A DNA stretch of 64,000 nt from Flavilitoribacter nigricans DSM 23189 = NBRC 102662 (GCF_002646595.1 NZ_PDUD01000002.1:294102-358101), one strand, 5' to 3'; counted from the stretch's first letter, positions 30,246-39,094 are shown. Notes: generated by a model not told the origin, from the sequence alone. A program made the numbers and translations.

Positions 30246-31697
30246 ATGCGACTATCGTTCCTTCTTGCCCTTTTCCTGGTGGGGCATCTTTCTGCCTTCG
30301 GCCAGGCTTCATTCGACCGCGCCCTCAACCGATCCTACGAAAACTACAAAGAGAACAGTCTGACCAATCGCCGCATAAAACACGATGAGATTGAAAGGAT
30401 CGTTCAGCAACTCGACGCCCCGTTCCGGGTATCGACCGCCGGAAGTTCCTATCAGGGTCGTAATATCTACGAGGTCACCTACGGCGAAGGCCCGGTGAAG
30501 GTCATGCTCTGGTCCCAGATGCACGGTAACGAACCGACGGCCACCATGGCGATGATGGATATTTTTCGCTTCCTGCAGGCCGATGACGAATTCAACCTGC
30601 TGCGTCGTCAGTTCCGGAAAAAACTGACCCTGGTCTTCGTCCCCATGCTCAATCCCGATGGGGCAGAGTGCTACCTGCGCCACAATGCCCAGGATCTGGA
30701 CCTCAACCGGGATGCGGTAAACCTGGAAAGTCCCGAGGCCCGACTGCTAAAATCCCTGTGGGAACAACATCGCCCGGAATGGGGCTTCAACCTGCACGAC
30801 CAAAACCGCTACTATGCCGCCGGAGAAAACCCCAAACCGGCTACCATCTCCTTTCTGGCACCGGCCTACAATCACCAAAAGGAAGTCAATACCGTTCGGA
30901 AACGGTCCATGCAACTCATCGGACTGCTCGACCAGACCCTCCAGCCCTATATTCCCGGACAGGTAGCCCGCTACAATGATGCTTTCGAACCCCGGGCCTT
31001 CGGTGATAACTTCCAGAAGTGGGGCACCAGTACCATCCTGATCGAATCCGGTGGACTGCCCGGAGATCCCGAAAAGCAGGAGGTCCGCAAACTGAATTTC
31101 GTGGCGCTGCTCACTGCCTTTCAGGCCATCGTATCCGAGCGCTACCGGAGTGTCCCATTGCAGACTTACGAGGCCATCCCCTACAATCTCAAAAATGCCT
31201 TTGTCGATCTGGCGATCCGCAACGTCCTGCTGGAAGATGCGGACGAGCCGGGACCGGTTGATATTACCATCCGCCGGGAAAGCCATTCCGATGACGGTGA
31301 ACTCCTCTATTTCAACGATATGATCATGGCCAGAGGCGATCTTTCCGACCGCTACGCCTACGAGGACTTTGTCGCTAACGGTCACCGGGCCGAAGCCGGT
31401 AAGGTTTACCCGAAGGTACTGTCTAGCTGGAGCGATTACCGACAGCTCGATCACCGGGAATTGTGGAAGGCAGGTTATACCGCAGTGCGGATGCGGGGTT
31501 TTTCCTGGGATATTAACGAAGATGTCTGCCTCGATGAACTGCCCCGGCACTTTTCGGAATCCCAGCTTCTGGAGGTCCTACCGGAAAATGCGGATGCAGA
31601 ACAAAAGATCGTACCGGGCCGCAGTACCAGTATGGTGCTTCGGAAAGACAATCGGGTGGAATATGTGATCGTGAACGGTCGGCTGATCCGGCTGTAG
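30246..31697 (+). CDS. M14 family zinc carboxypeptidase, copy 2
   Basis: 483-aa paralogue of the protein at 27903-29315. Signal peptide about 1-20 (LSFLLALFLVGHLSAFGQ). Zinc ligands are His93 and Glu96 in SQMHGNEPTAT; NPDGAECYLRHNAQDLDLNRD, FNLHDQNRYY and STILIESGG are also present. The two copies align almost throughout the first 300 residues and diverge most in the C-terminal domain, where this copy has an extra ~25 residues near the end (MRGFSWDINEDVCLDELPRH). Both keep a complete active site, so neither is a decayed duplicate; different substrate preference is likely. Confidence 0.93.
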   Translation: MRLSFLLALFLVGHLSAFGQASFDRALNRSYENYKENSLTNRRIKHDEIERIVQQLDAPFRVSTAGSSYQGRNIYEVTYGEGPVKVMLWSQMHGNEPTATMAMMDIFRFLQADDEFNLLRRQFRKKLTLVFVPMLNPDGAECYLRHNAQDLDLNRDAVNLESPEARLLKSLWEQHRPEWGFNLHDQNRYYAAGENPKPATISFLAPAYNHQKEVNTVRKRSMQLIGLLDQTLQPYIPGQVARYNDAFEPRAFGDNFQKWGTSTILIESGGLPGDPEKQEVRKLNFVALLTAFQAIVSERYRSVPLQTYEAIPYNLKNAFVDLAIRNVLLEDADEPGPVDITIRRESHSDDGELLYFNDMIMARGDLSDRYAYEDFVANGHRAEAGKVYPKVLSSWSDYRQLDHRELWKAGYTAVRMRGFSWDINEDVCLDELPRHFSESQLLEVLPENADAEQKIVPGRSTSMVLRKDNRVEYVIVNGRLIRL

Positions 31698-31752
31698 TAC
31701 CCGCCACACGGAGGGAAAGCGGCATCTTTTACTTTAGATCAAATCTTCGGCA

Positions 31753-32814
31753 ATGGCGCTTTTCTTTCGACCTTTAAAATTTCTTCGGTTTAACTGGTTC
31801 TGGGTGAGCTGGGTGTGTCTGGTTTCCTGTCAGGCGGTCCAGGAAGAGGATCTGGCCGGGTACTGGGATTTTGACTACCACCACGACGGATTACCGACGG
31901 AAATTTTTCGATACTGGTATCTGGACGGAACCACCGCTTATATAAAAACTCAGGATGGTATGCTGTTTAAGGGTACCTTCCAGATCGAGAATCGGGAGAT
32001 CCGGATCCGGGCAGGCATAAATTCCCGGTTCAATCTACCTTTTCAAGAGCTGGAAGCTGACACCCTCCGGATAAATGATAGCCTGAATCTGTTTCGGGAA
32101 CCGGAAATGGCCAGCCTGGACCTTACCACCTACGATCTGTTGAACATAAACACCACCGATACCTTATCCGCTGACCGCGGCAAAAGACACTTTATCTGGG
32201 ACTATGCGCTGAAATATTATAAAGATTCCCAACAGAACCTGGTACTTCGGGTCAACGATATTCAACTGAATTTTAAAGAACTCCCCCTCTTTTTTACCAG
32301 AAAAAGAAAAAACGCGGAACTGCTGCTTTTTGTGGATGAAAAGATCAGTCTGCCCGAACTGGACCGATTGCATAAACATTTAGCGCTCATCTATTGGGAT
32401 AAACTAACGCTGGTAAGTAAAATAAAAGATTTTCGGCCATGGGAAATTTTTAGTTACCGGCTTTTCCCGTGGGAAACCAATGTACAGGCTTTTCGGACCG
32501 GAAAATATCCACCTCCACCACCACCGCCGGAAAACTATCAATATCGAGAAGAATTTCTTTCGGATGGAGGAATGCTGTTAAGCATTAACAACGTGTCGGA
32601 TAGTAGTCGGATCACGTTAATTGAACCAAATGAAAAGTACTTGGTAGCCTTTTCTTCCGAACTCCCTGTTCGGGATTATTTCAAAATAAAAATGAAACTC
32701 TACCGGCACGCCAAAGCCAAGCAGATCCAATTCCGGACGGAAATCTATTATCCGGATGGAGAACCGGACATTTTTGATCCACGTAACGCTCCTTTAGGCA
32801 ATAAGGAACAGTAA
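31753..32814 (+). CDS. Predicted lipoprotein of unknown function
   Basis: 353-aa protein with a hydrophobic N-terminus ending WVCLVSC, a plausible lipobox. The first part (EEDLAGYWDFDYHHDG...) resembles a small beta-barrel 'does it fit' domain seen in many Bacteroidota lipoproteins (lipocalin-like), but the match is loose. A run of seven prolines (about 254-260, GKYPPPPPPPENY) separates it from a short C-terminal domain. It follows the M14 gene by 55 bp on the same strand. Function unknown. Confidence 0.7.
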   Translation: MALFFRPLKFLRFNWFWVSWVCLVSCQAVQEEDLAGYWDFDYHHDGLPTEIFRYWYLDGTTAYIKTQDGMLFKGTFQIENREIRIRAGINSRFNLPFQELEADTLRINDSLNLFREPEMASLDLTTYDLLNINTTDTLSADRGKRHFIWDYALKYYKDSQQNLVLRVNDIQLNFKELPLFFTRKRKNAELLLFVDEKISLPELDRLHKHLALIYWDKLTLVSKIKDFRPWEIFSYRLFPWETNVQAFRTGKYPPPPPPPENYQYREEFLSDGGMLLSINNVSDSSRITLIEPNEKYLVAFSSELPVRDYFKIKMKLYRHAKAKQIQFRTEIYYPDGEPDIFDPRNAPLGNKEQ

Positions 32815-32863
32815 GGATCGCCTTTTTGGAACATAATTGAGCTTTCAATGAAAGCCAGGGCAA

Positions 32864-34228
32864 TCAATCTTCCACTTTATCGATAAACTTATCCGGATCG
32901 GTTTTCCGTTCCAGTCCGCTTTTGGTCATAATGCGCACTTTGCCGAATACCTCGCGCTCATTCCAGGCCCGATCGTGCAGGCCGAATAACCAGCCGATAT
33001 TGGCAAAGGAATTGCAATCTCTGCCGTCGAGGAAATATTTGTTATTCAGGTAGAGTGCCGTGCGGTAAGCGTATTTCGGAGTATTGGTCCAGGCGAGGAT
33101 CTGTTTGCCCCAGTACATGCGCATGTGGTTGTGCAGATAGCCGCGCTTTTTCATCTGCTGCATAGCTGCATTCCAGTATTCGTCGTGGGTTTCGGCGTTT
33201 TCCATTTCCTCACGGGTATAGCGGTATTTCCGTTCATCGTCCTTATGTTCATTGAGGGTGGTCCGGGCCCAGTCCGGCAGAGCGCTGAATCGGTCGTAAT
33301 CCTTTTCGTAAAAGCAAAAATTGGCAGCCAGTTCCCGCCGTACCAGCAGTTCTTCCACATAACTCTCCGCATCTTTTCCACTGTGGTTTTCCTCGATCTC
33401 CCGGATCAGCCAGACCGGGCTGATCTGCCCGAAATGCAGGTACGGGCTCATATGGGAGACGTGATCTTCGTGGGGCTGATTGCGATCATCGTTGTACTGA
33501 TCCAGATGATTTTTCAGGAAATTGCGAAAGCGTCGCTTGGCTTCCGAGGTGCCGCCTTTGAATTGATCGCTGACTACCGGCACCGAATCGTCCAGTTTTA
33601 ATTTTTCCAGAAAGGCGGGCACACTTCCGATATCTTCTCCGGTGACATTCAGGTAAACCGAGCTTTTGGGCGGCATCAGGCGGGCCGGTTTTTCCAGGTA
33701 ATCCCGATACTTTTCCTGCAGTTGGGAACGGATGGTCCGGGCGGCGTATTCTCGTTTGTTGGAAGCGGCCTCTACCGGTATGATCAGATCACTTTCCACC
33801 TGAATGAGCGGGCAGCTGATCGAGTTGGCCAGGTCGGAACGCCAGGCTTCCTGGTGGCGGAGATAGCCACGGTCACACACCACAGCGGCCGCATCTTTAG
33901 CCAGTGCTTCGATCACGGCCCGGGGATGTCCGAGTTTGATCACCAGCTTACAATCGCGTTTTTTGAAAGCTTCGTCCAGTTCCACCAGCCCCTCCGTCAT
34001 AAAGGTATAGTGTCGGATATTGGCTTCTGGATAATCGTCCATCAGGCCGAAACCGACCAGTACCGGCTTATCCAGTTGGCGACCGAGACGTATAGCGGCT
34101 TCGAAGGCGTGGTTCCATTCCGCGCGCTGGCTTTGTTGCATCCAATACAAAACGTAGGAGCGATCCGACTGAAGGTCGTGATCATTCAAAACCTGCACCC
34201 GGTCCGGGTGGATGTCTGTAAATTCCAT
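32864..34228 (-). CDS. phrB: Class II deoxyribodipyrimidine (CPD) photolyase
   Basis: 454-aa FAD enzyme that repairs cyclobutane pyrimidine dimers using blue light. The class II features are clear: N-terminal YVLYWMQQSQRAEWNHAF, mid-protein SYVEELLVRRELAANFCFYEKDYD, and the C-terminal FAD-domain stretch YWNAAMQQMKKRGYLHNHMRMYWGKQILAWT followed by NNKYFLDGRDCNSFANIGWLFGLHDRAWNEREVFGKVR. Length is typical. The ATG at 34226-34228 is preceded closely by the divergent small gene at 34303. The gene beyond (34526-34780) also looks stress related, suggesting a light/UV-response neighbourhood. Confidence 0.95.
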   Translation of the reverse strand: MEFTDIHPDRVQVLNDHDLQSDRSYVLYWMQQSQRAEWNHAFEAAIRLGRQLDKPVLVGFGLMDDYPEANIRHYTFMTEGLVELDEAFKKRDCKLVIKLGHPRAVIEALAKDAAAVVCDRGYLRHQEAWRSDLANSISCPLIQVESDLIIPVEAASNKREYAARTIRSQLQEKYRDYLEKPARLMPPKSSVYLNVTGEDIGSVPAFLEKLKLDDSVPVVSDQFKGGTSEAKRRFRNFLKNHLDQYNDDRNQPHEDHVSHMSPYLHFGQISPVWLIREIEENHSGKDAESYVEELLVRRELAANFCFYEKDYDRFSALPDWARTTLNEHKDDERKYRYTREEMENAETHDEYWNAAMQQMKKRGYLHNHMRMYWGKQILAWTNTPKYAYRTALYLNNKYFLDGRDCNSFANIGWLFGLHDRAWNEREVFGKVRIMTKSGLERKTDPDKFIDKVED

Positions 34229-34302
34229 CTATATGCTTTTTTCCCAAACAACAGATCGGGAGCCCGTGTTCTACTAGAGATTTTTAACCAATACCAAATG
34301 AA

Positions 34303-34512
34303 ATGATCCGGGAAGGAAGTCAGGTAAAATGGAAATGGGGCCAGGGTACGGCTACCGGCAAGGTCGTTAAGACCTACAGCGAAAAAACGGAAAAGGTGAT
34401 CGATGGCGAAAAGATCACCCGCAACGGGGAGTCCGGCAACAAGGCCCTGCTCATCGAGCAGGAGGACGGCCAGCAGGTACTAAAGCTGGAAAGCGAAGTA
34501 GATCGCGCCTGA
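34303..34512 (+). CDS. Small TUDOR-like (HVA1/DUF2945) protein
   Basis: 69-aa basic cytoplasmic protein. The sequence IREGSQVKWKWGQGTATGKVVKTYSEKTEKVIDGEKITRNGE has the compact SH3/Tudor-like pattern of the HVA1 (DUF2945) family. Its members are often next to stress-related genes; the biochemical role is not settled. It is divergent from the photolyase (74 bp apart) and convergent with the small gene at 34526. Confidence 0.8.
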   Translation: MIREGSQVKWKWGQGTATGKVVKTYSEKTEKVIDGEKITRNGESGNKALLIEQEDGQQVLKLESEVDRA

Positions 34513-34525
34513 TTAATAAAGTAGA

Positions 34526-34780
34526 TCAATTATTCCGCAGGGCGTGGATCAGTTCCTGCTTATTCATTTTGGAGCGGCCTTCGATGCCTACCTTTTTGGC
34601 CTGCTCGTACAGCTCATCAAAAGTCCGGTCTTCGTAATTCGAAGCTTCCCCGCCTTTTTCACCGGCATTCGGCGTATTGGCGATGCGGGCGGCTTTTTCT
34701 TTGCTGTAACCTTTTTCGCGCAAGGCTTCGTACTGTTCGTCGTTCTTGATACTGGGTCCGTGATCAGCTCCTTTGGGCAT
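34526..34780 (-). CDS. Small Rho-N-like helix-extended-loop-helix protein
   Basis: 84-aa charged protein. The first half (PKGADHGPSIKNDEQYEALREKGYSKEKAARIANTPNA) is a conserved motif of small bacterial proteins. The last part (FDELYEQAKKVGIEGRSKMNKQELIHALRNN) is a Rho N-terminal/SAP-like fold that can bind nucleic acid. It is probably a small nucleoid or stress protein, and its location beside photolyase and the HVA1-like gene supports that, as inference. Confidence 0.78.
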   Translation of the reverse strand: MPKGADHGPSIKNDEQYEALREKGYSKEKAARIANTPNAGEKGGEASNYEDRTFDELYEQAKKVGIEGRSKMNKQELIHALRNN

Positions 34781-34881
34781 GTTCCTGGTATTTTGAGGGA
34801 TATGGGAATAGATAATAAATCTAATTGTTACAATCGACAGCTATTGCCGATTGTTCGCCGGCCAGGATCTACTTATCAGTT

Positions 34882-35949
34882 TTAAATAGCAAAAGCGATC
34901 TTTAGCCCACGCGGTGAATTATCGGAGATCTTCAATTCGCTGCCGTATTGTTTCTCCAGGCGCAGTTTGGTATTGGTGAGTCCCAGTCCCACATCGAACA
35001 ACTGACTGGTATCCTCCACTCCTACCCCGGTATCCGATACTTCAAAGGCAACACCATTTCCGTTTTTCCGAATACGGATCGAGATCTCTCCCCCTTCGAT
35101 CAGGGAAGCAATACCGTGTTTAATCGAGTTCTCCACCAGAGGCTGCAGGATCATCGGCGGCACCATCACTTCGTAGAGCTTTTCGGGAACGTCGATGCGC
35201 ACCCGAAGCCGGTCGCCAAAACGCGCCTTTTCCAGTTCCAGATAACTTTGCACGAATTCCAACTCTTCCCGCAGCGGTACCAGATCGGATCTCGAAGCTT
35301 TCAACTGATATCGGAACAGATCGGAAAGCTGAGCGATCATTTCCCGGGTGCGTTCCTGCTGGGGCGGGACCGAAGCGCTGATCGTATTAAAGACATTGTA
35401 GAGAAAATGCGGATTGAGTTGTGCTTTCAGCGCCGACAGTTCACTTTTCAGAGCGGCCTCGCTCAGGGCGGCTTTCAACTTCAGGTTGCGCTGGTTATCC
35501 AGGTAGTACTCGTAGGCGTGAAAGATGCCGAACTGCAACAGGTAGAACATGGCCGGGATAAAAATATCCCACACACTACCCGTACCCTGCAAATGATTAT
35601 AACCCAAGGATTCTGCCGTAAAGTAGTAGATCTGCTGGAAGGAAAACGCAAAGACCGGCAACAGCACCAGGTGCACCGGCAGCCGGTAGAGCAGCGGCCA
35701 GGATCGCAGTTTGCGAAACATCAGCCACCAGATAGGAATGGTCAGCAGAAGTTCGATCAGGTACCCCAGTCCGGCCTGTGCAAAGAATTCTTCCGGACTG
35801 AACAGGTATTCCCAGATCAGGCCTTCGTTCGACCGGTTGAGCCAAAGGGTAATGTGGTAACAAACGGCAAAGAAAAAGTAAAGCAGCCCGACCAGAAGGT
35901 ATTCCAGTATGCTGATGTTGAAGATCCGTTTTTGCAGGAAGTTTTTCAT
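34882..35949 (-). CDS. LytS-type sensor histidine kinase
   Basis: 355-aa membrane kinase. Four hydrophobic helices (about 10-155) form a small membrane sensor. The His_kinase core starts at SALKAQLNPHFLYNVFNTISA, where the His is the phospho-acceptor. The ATPase part has ILQPLVENSIKHGI (N-box), DTGVGV (G1) and GLGLTNTKLRL (G2). This group normally pairs with a LytTR-type regulator encoded next door, but none is present on either side here, so the partner must be elsewhere. A perfect 10-bp hairpin (36002-36011/36029-36038) lies just upstream. Confidence 0.9.
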   Translation of the reverse strand: MKNFLQKRIFNISILEYLLVGLLYFFFAVCYHITLWLNRSNEGLIWEYLFSPEEFFAQAGLGYLIELLLTIPIWWLMFRKLRSWPLLYRLPVHLVLLPVFAFSFQQIYYFTAESLGYNHLQGTGSVWDIFIPAMFYLLQFGIFHAYEYYLDNQRNLKLKAALSEAALKSELSALKAQLNPHFLYNVFNTISASVPPQQERTREMIAQLSDLFRYQLKASRSDLVPLREELEFVQSYLELEKARFGDRLRVRIDVPEKLYEVMVPPMILQPLVENSIKHGIASLIEGGEISIRIRKNGNGVAFEVSDTGVGVEDTSQLFDVGLGLTNTKLRLEKQYGSELKISDNSPRGLKIAFAI

Positions 35950-36053
35950 TTCTCAAAAATTAGCAATAGTAGTGGAAGCGCCCGGAAGACAGGGAAAGCG
36001 GTTGCCGGGAATTTAGCCTAAAAACAGTTTCCCGGCAATCGCCACCGCCCGCA

Positions 36054-36701
36054 TTAACGGTCTGCCGGATCAAAAACGTACCAGACTTCTCCGTCTTCCG
36101 GATCGAAACTGACCTTGGCCGTACCCAGTTTAGTCCGGATAATGTATTTGGATTTTACCGGCAAGGCCTCGCCCTCCAGTTGAGCGCCGACCGTTCCATC
36201 CTCGTAGGTAAAAACGAGACCGTTGGAGAAGGTCAGTCGCAGATGATAGGTACCGGGTACTTTGGCGGACGGGGTGAGTTCGGTCTTAGCCTTCACCTCT
36301 CCGATGTAGCGACCGTAGGCATCCGTAATTCCGCTCGCGTTATTGCGGCGTTTGGCTTCGTAGGCAAACCCGGCGGCCCGCGCGGCCTCGTCGCTAGTAA
36401 ATATACGCAATCGTTTCTGCTCCAAATCAAAAACCTGGGCCTGCTCCGGGCGGTAAGAGGGAAAGACCTGCAGGATCAGATCTCCTTCGTAAACGAAAGC
36501 TCCGGGAGTGGAGATCTGGGGTTCCAGTGTTTGTCGACTGCCGTTCGTTACCTGGAACGTAGTACCGCCGGGGAAATAAATAGTCTGTTCGGCGTTTCCC
36601 GCCAGATCGCCAATGACGATGGCAAGGGGATCGGTGGTTTCGGCCGGTAACCGGTCGCTGAAAATGAATAAAAAGAGTAAACTGATGAGACAATACCGCA
36701 T
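36054..36701 (-). CDS. Secreted protein of unknown function
   Basis: 215-aa exported protein from the ATG at 36699-36701: signal peptide YCLISLLFLFIFSDRLPAE. The mature part is beta-rich (DPLAIVIGDLAGNAEQTIYFPGGTTFQVTNG ... GTYHLRLTFSNGLVFTYEDGTVGAQLEG) and does not match a family I recognise. The frame runs on to 36761, but the extra 20 residues are polar and would bury the signal peptide. It is followed by a perfect hairpin (36002-36038) without a clear T-run. Confidence 0.65.
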   Translation of the reverse strand: MRYCLISLLFLFIFSDRLPAETTDPLAIVIGDLAGNAEQTIYFPGGTTFQVTNGSRQTLEPQISTPGAFVYEGDLILQVFPSYRPEQAQVFDLEQKRLRIFTSDEAARAAGFAYEAKRRNNASGITDAYGRYIGEVKAKTELTPSAKVPGTYHLRLTFSNGLVFTYEDGTVGAQLEGEALPVKSKYIIRTKLGTAKVSFDPEDGEVWYVFDPADR

Positions 36702-37026
36702 CACGATAAGAGGTTTTAAGAATATGTTTATGTTTTGGTCTTTGAGGCGAGAATCGTTCATTTTTGGCTGAAACTAGGCGGAGAAAGTGGATGATAGCCT
36801 TAGCTATCAAGCCGCTTTTTCTAACGAAGTGTCAGTGAAAAATGGGCATTCACAGCCCAATTACTAAAACTTAAACATGTTCATATTATACAATCGGGTG
36901 ATTTCTGCATAAAGTTACTGTCCGATCAATGTACTTCCACGCCGGATCCGGTGAGTGGTCATATAGTTCGATGAATGCCATATAAGGCCAACCGATCACC
37001 GGAGTAACCTTTTAAATCCTGATACG

Positions 37027-37434
37027 ATGTCCAATCTTTTCAAATTATTCTGCGGTCTTTTCCTGTTGCAACTGAGCATGGGCTGTGGAGATCAGGCCAC
37101 CATCAATCCTTCCGATCTTTCGGGGACTTCCTGGACGCTGCAGCGGATGCCGGGAGGCCTGCCCGCCGGCGTCGATATCAATCTGCAATTTGAGATCAAC
37201 CGGATTGCCGGGAAAGGGGTGTGTAACCGCTACTTTTCCGAATATACGATGAAGGGCAATAGGATAACCTTTCTGGGTGTTGCCGCTACGGAGATGATGT
37301 GTATGGAGCACAGTGAGGTAGAAACGAGGTATTTTCAAAGTTTGGAAAAGGTAGAAACGATTGCGCTGGAAGAAGACCAACTGACCCTCTCCACACCGGA
37401 TGGAGCACTGCTCTTTAGCGCGGCTGAGCGCTAA
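37027..37434 (+). CDS. META-domain (HslJ-like) lipoprotein
   Basis: 135-aa lipoprotein: signal LFCGLFLLQLSMGC, then a META/HslJ domain. Diagnostic pieces are LSGTSWTLQRMPGG, the GKGVCNRYFSEYTMKGNRITF core and ATEMMCMEH. Members sit in the outer membrane and are linked to stress or heat response, but the function is not defined. Its stop overlaps the convergent next gene by 4 bp. Confidence 0.88.
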   Translation: MSNLFKLFCGLFLLQLSMGCGDQATINPSDLSGTSWTLQRMPGGLPAGVDINLQFEINRIAGKGVCNRYFSEYTMKGNRITFLGVAATEMMCMEHSEVETRYFQSLEKVETIALEEDQLTLSTPDGALLFSAAER

Positions 37435-37946
37435 CGCCCCTCCACCGGCTCGTCGGAAAATTTAAAATTTTTAGCCCGGTAATCGACAATTTTACTACGC
37501 TTAATATAAAGGTAGAGCAGAGCGGTACAACTAAAATCATCCCGCTGCTGTTGGCCGGGAGTGAAAGGTCCCATTGCCGCCAGCTCTCCCAATAAGGTGA
37601 GCCGCTGATCTTCGTTTATTTGGATTTGTTGCAGTCCGATCCCAGTAATACAAAATGCCCCTTCCAGGGGAAAAAACAGCTTCAATTTGATCACGCCTTC
37701 CTCCCCTCCTTCCAGTGCCAAACGATCGGACAGGACCGAAAGTCGCGCCTTAAATGTATTGCGATCCAGCTCGCCGAAGCGGGGATCGATCTCTACCTTT
37801 TGATAAATACGCTTATCGGGTAATTGAATTTTGCAGTTACCTTCCCTCCACTCAAAATCCCGGTCAGGAATATAGGCTGGCCATTCGGATTGCGCCTGCA
37901 CAAAGGCGGTCATCAGTAAGAAAAGAGCTAAGTATTTTATGAGCAT
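37431..37946 (-). CDS. Small secreted protein of unknown function
   Basis: 171-aa exported protein with a signal peptide LIKYLALFLLMTAFVQAQ. The mature part has no named motif; two Cys residues (in EGNCKIQL and EGAFCITG) could be paired. It ends 4 bp inside the convergent META-domain gene. Function unknown. Confidence 0.68.
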   Translation of the reverse strand: MLIKYLALFLLMTAFVQAQSEWPAYIPDRDFEWREGNCKIQLPDKRIYQKVEIDPRFGELDRNTFKARLSVLSDRLALEGGEEGVIKLKLFFPLEGAFCITGIGLQQIQINEDQRLTLLGELAAMGPFTPGQQQRDDFSCTALLYLYIKRSKIVDYRAKNFKFSDEPVEGR

Positions 37947-38044
37947 CGTTAACTTTTTTAGAAAGATGCAAGAAATTTATTTTTTGGCGCACTCAGATCT
38001 AAAACACTGAATATCAGTACTCAAAATTTGAAATAATCGTATGT

Positions 38045-38092
38045 AAACGTTTAAAAACGTTTGTATTCGTTTACAAACGCAATTAAACGTTT
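38045..38092 (+). promoter_or_regulatory. Cluster of AAACGTTT palindromes upstream of the ssb pair
   Basis: AAACGTTT occurs at 38045-38052, 38055-38062 and 38085-38092. A related split palindrome CGTTT-AC-AAACG sits between them at 38068-38079. Centre-to-centre spacings are 10, 15 and 15 bp, so several sites face similar sides of the helix. It lies about 220 bp before the first ssb start in a stretch with no gene (37947-38310). A multi-site operator or protein-binding array is likely; the bound factor is not known. Confidence 0.6.
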
Positions 38093-38310
38093 AGAACACG
38101 AGTCTCCCCTTGCTCCACCCATACCTTTGTACCAGACGGTTGATCGAGAGCAACTTAAGAGTCATTCAGCCCGCAGCAATACACCTGCTTTTATACAGCA
38201 TAAGCGGGTATCCAAAATTCGGATAGGCTCCGAATGCGGGATCTGCACCGACTCAGATTTGCCTCCAAAACCGCAGCGCTTTATTCTCTAACAATTAAAA
38301 ATCGAAGGTC

Positions 38311-38643
38311 ATGAATCATTTGCAAAATCGCGTGCAACTCATCGGAAATCTAGGCAAGGATGTAGAGTTTAAACAACTGGACAACGGCAACGCTATCGCC
38401 CGCGTAACGATAGCGACCAAGGAAGTGTACAAAAATGCTCAGGGAGAAAAGAAAGTAGATACGGAATGGCACTACCTCGTTGGCTGGGGTAAGATCGCCG
38501 AGATCATGCACGTGCTTTTCAAAAAAGGTCGTAAGGTGGCGATCGAAGGCAAACTGACCCACCGATACCTGGATGCCCCGAACGGGCAGGTACAACGCTT
38601 TTCGGAAGTAGTAGTAAACGAATTCATGTTGATGAACGGTTGA
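38311..38643 (+). CDS. ssb: Short single-stranded DNA-binding protein, copy 1
   Basis: 110-aa OB-fold SSB. Diagnostic starts: NRVQLIGNLGKDVEFKQLDNGNAIARVTIATKEVY and DTEWHYLVGWGKIAEIMHVLFKKGRKVAIEGKL. It lacks the flexible linker and acidic tail (DDDIPF) that recruit replication proteins in canonical SSB, so it may not be the housekeeping one. A second, similar gene follows at 38744. The AAACGTTT cluster upstream may control both. Confidence 0.93.
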   Translation: MNHLQNRVQLIGNLGKDVEFKQLDNGNAIARVTIATKEVYKNAQGEKKVDTEWHYLVGWGKIAEIMHVLFKKGRKVAIEGKLTHRYLDAPNGQVQRFSEVVVNEFMLMNG

Positions 38644-38657
38644 CGGTAAACGCCCGG

Positions 38658-38681
38658 CGGTGCCCGAATTTCAGGGCACCG
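38658..38681 (+). other. GC-rich hairpin between the two ssb genes
   Basis: CGGTGCCC (38658-38665) pairs with GGGCACCG (38674-38681) across an 8-nt loop. There is no adjacent T-run, so attenuation or mRNA stabilisation fits better than a simple terminator. Confidence 0.45.
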
Positions 38682-38743
38682 GCCCGGCGGCTACCGGTCT
38701 CCGTAAACGCGCTCTTTTTTTAAACCATTAAATTCAACACATC

Positions 38744-39094
38744 ATGAACAAAGTTCGCAACAGTGTAACCCTGATCGGGAACCTAGGAAAAGATCCCGAA
38801 GTAAAACAATTTGAAAACGGAAGAACGCTGGCCAAATTCTCACTGGCCACCAATGAGATCTACCGCAACAGTAATGGCGATAAGGTCACCAGCACCCAGT
38901 GGCACAATATCGTAGCCTGGGGCAAAACCGCCGAATTGCTCGGCACTTTGCTCAAAAAAGGAAAGGAAGTAGCCGTAACGGGTAAGCTCACCTACCGCAG
39001 CTACCAGGATAAAGAAGGCAATAACCGTTACATCCCGGAAGTCGTGATCGAGGACTTTGCCCTCATGTCTACCGGCGAAAAGGTACAGAATTGA
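38744..39094 (+). CDS. ssb: Short single-stranded DNA-binding protein, copy 2
   Basis: 116-aa paralogue of the preceding SSB: NSVTLIGNLGKDPEVKQFENGRTLAKFSLATNEIY and TQWHNIVAWGKTAELLGTLLKKGKEVAVTGKLTYRSY. It ends VVIEDFALMSTGEKVQN with no acidic tail. It is 100 bp after copy 1 with a hairpin in between, so the two are probably co-transcribed. Confidence 0.93.
   Translation: MNKVRNSVTLIGNLGKDPEVKQFENGRTLAKFSLATNEIYRNSNGDKVTSTQWHNIVAWGKTAELLGTLLKKGKEVAVTGKLTYRSYQDKEGNNRYIPEVVIEDFALMSTGEKVQN

Noticed and set aside
38061..38291. 76-codon frame upstream of ssb
   Set aside because: Starts inside the AAACGTTT cluster and has no protein-like features.
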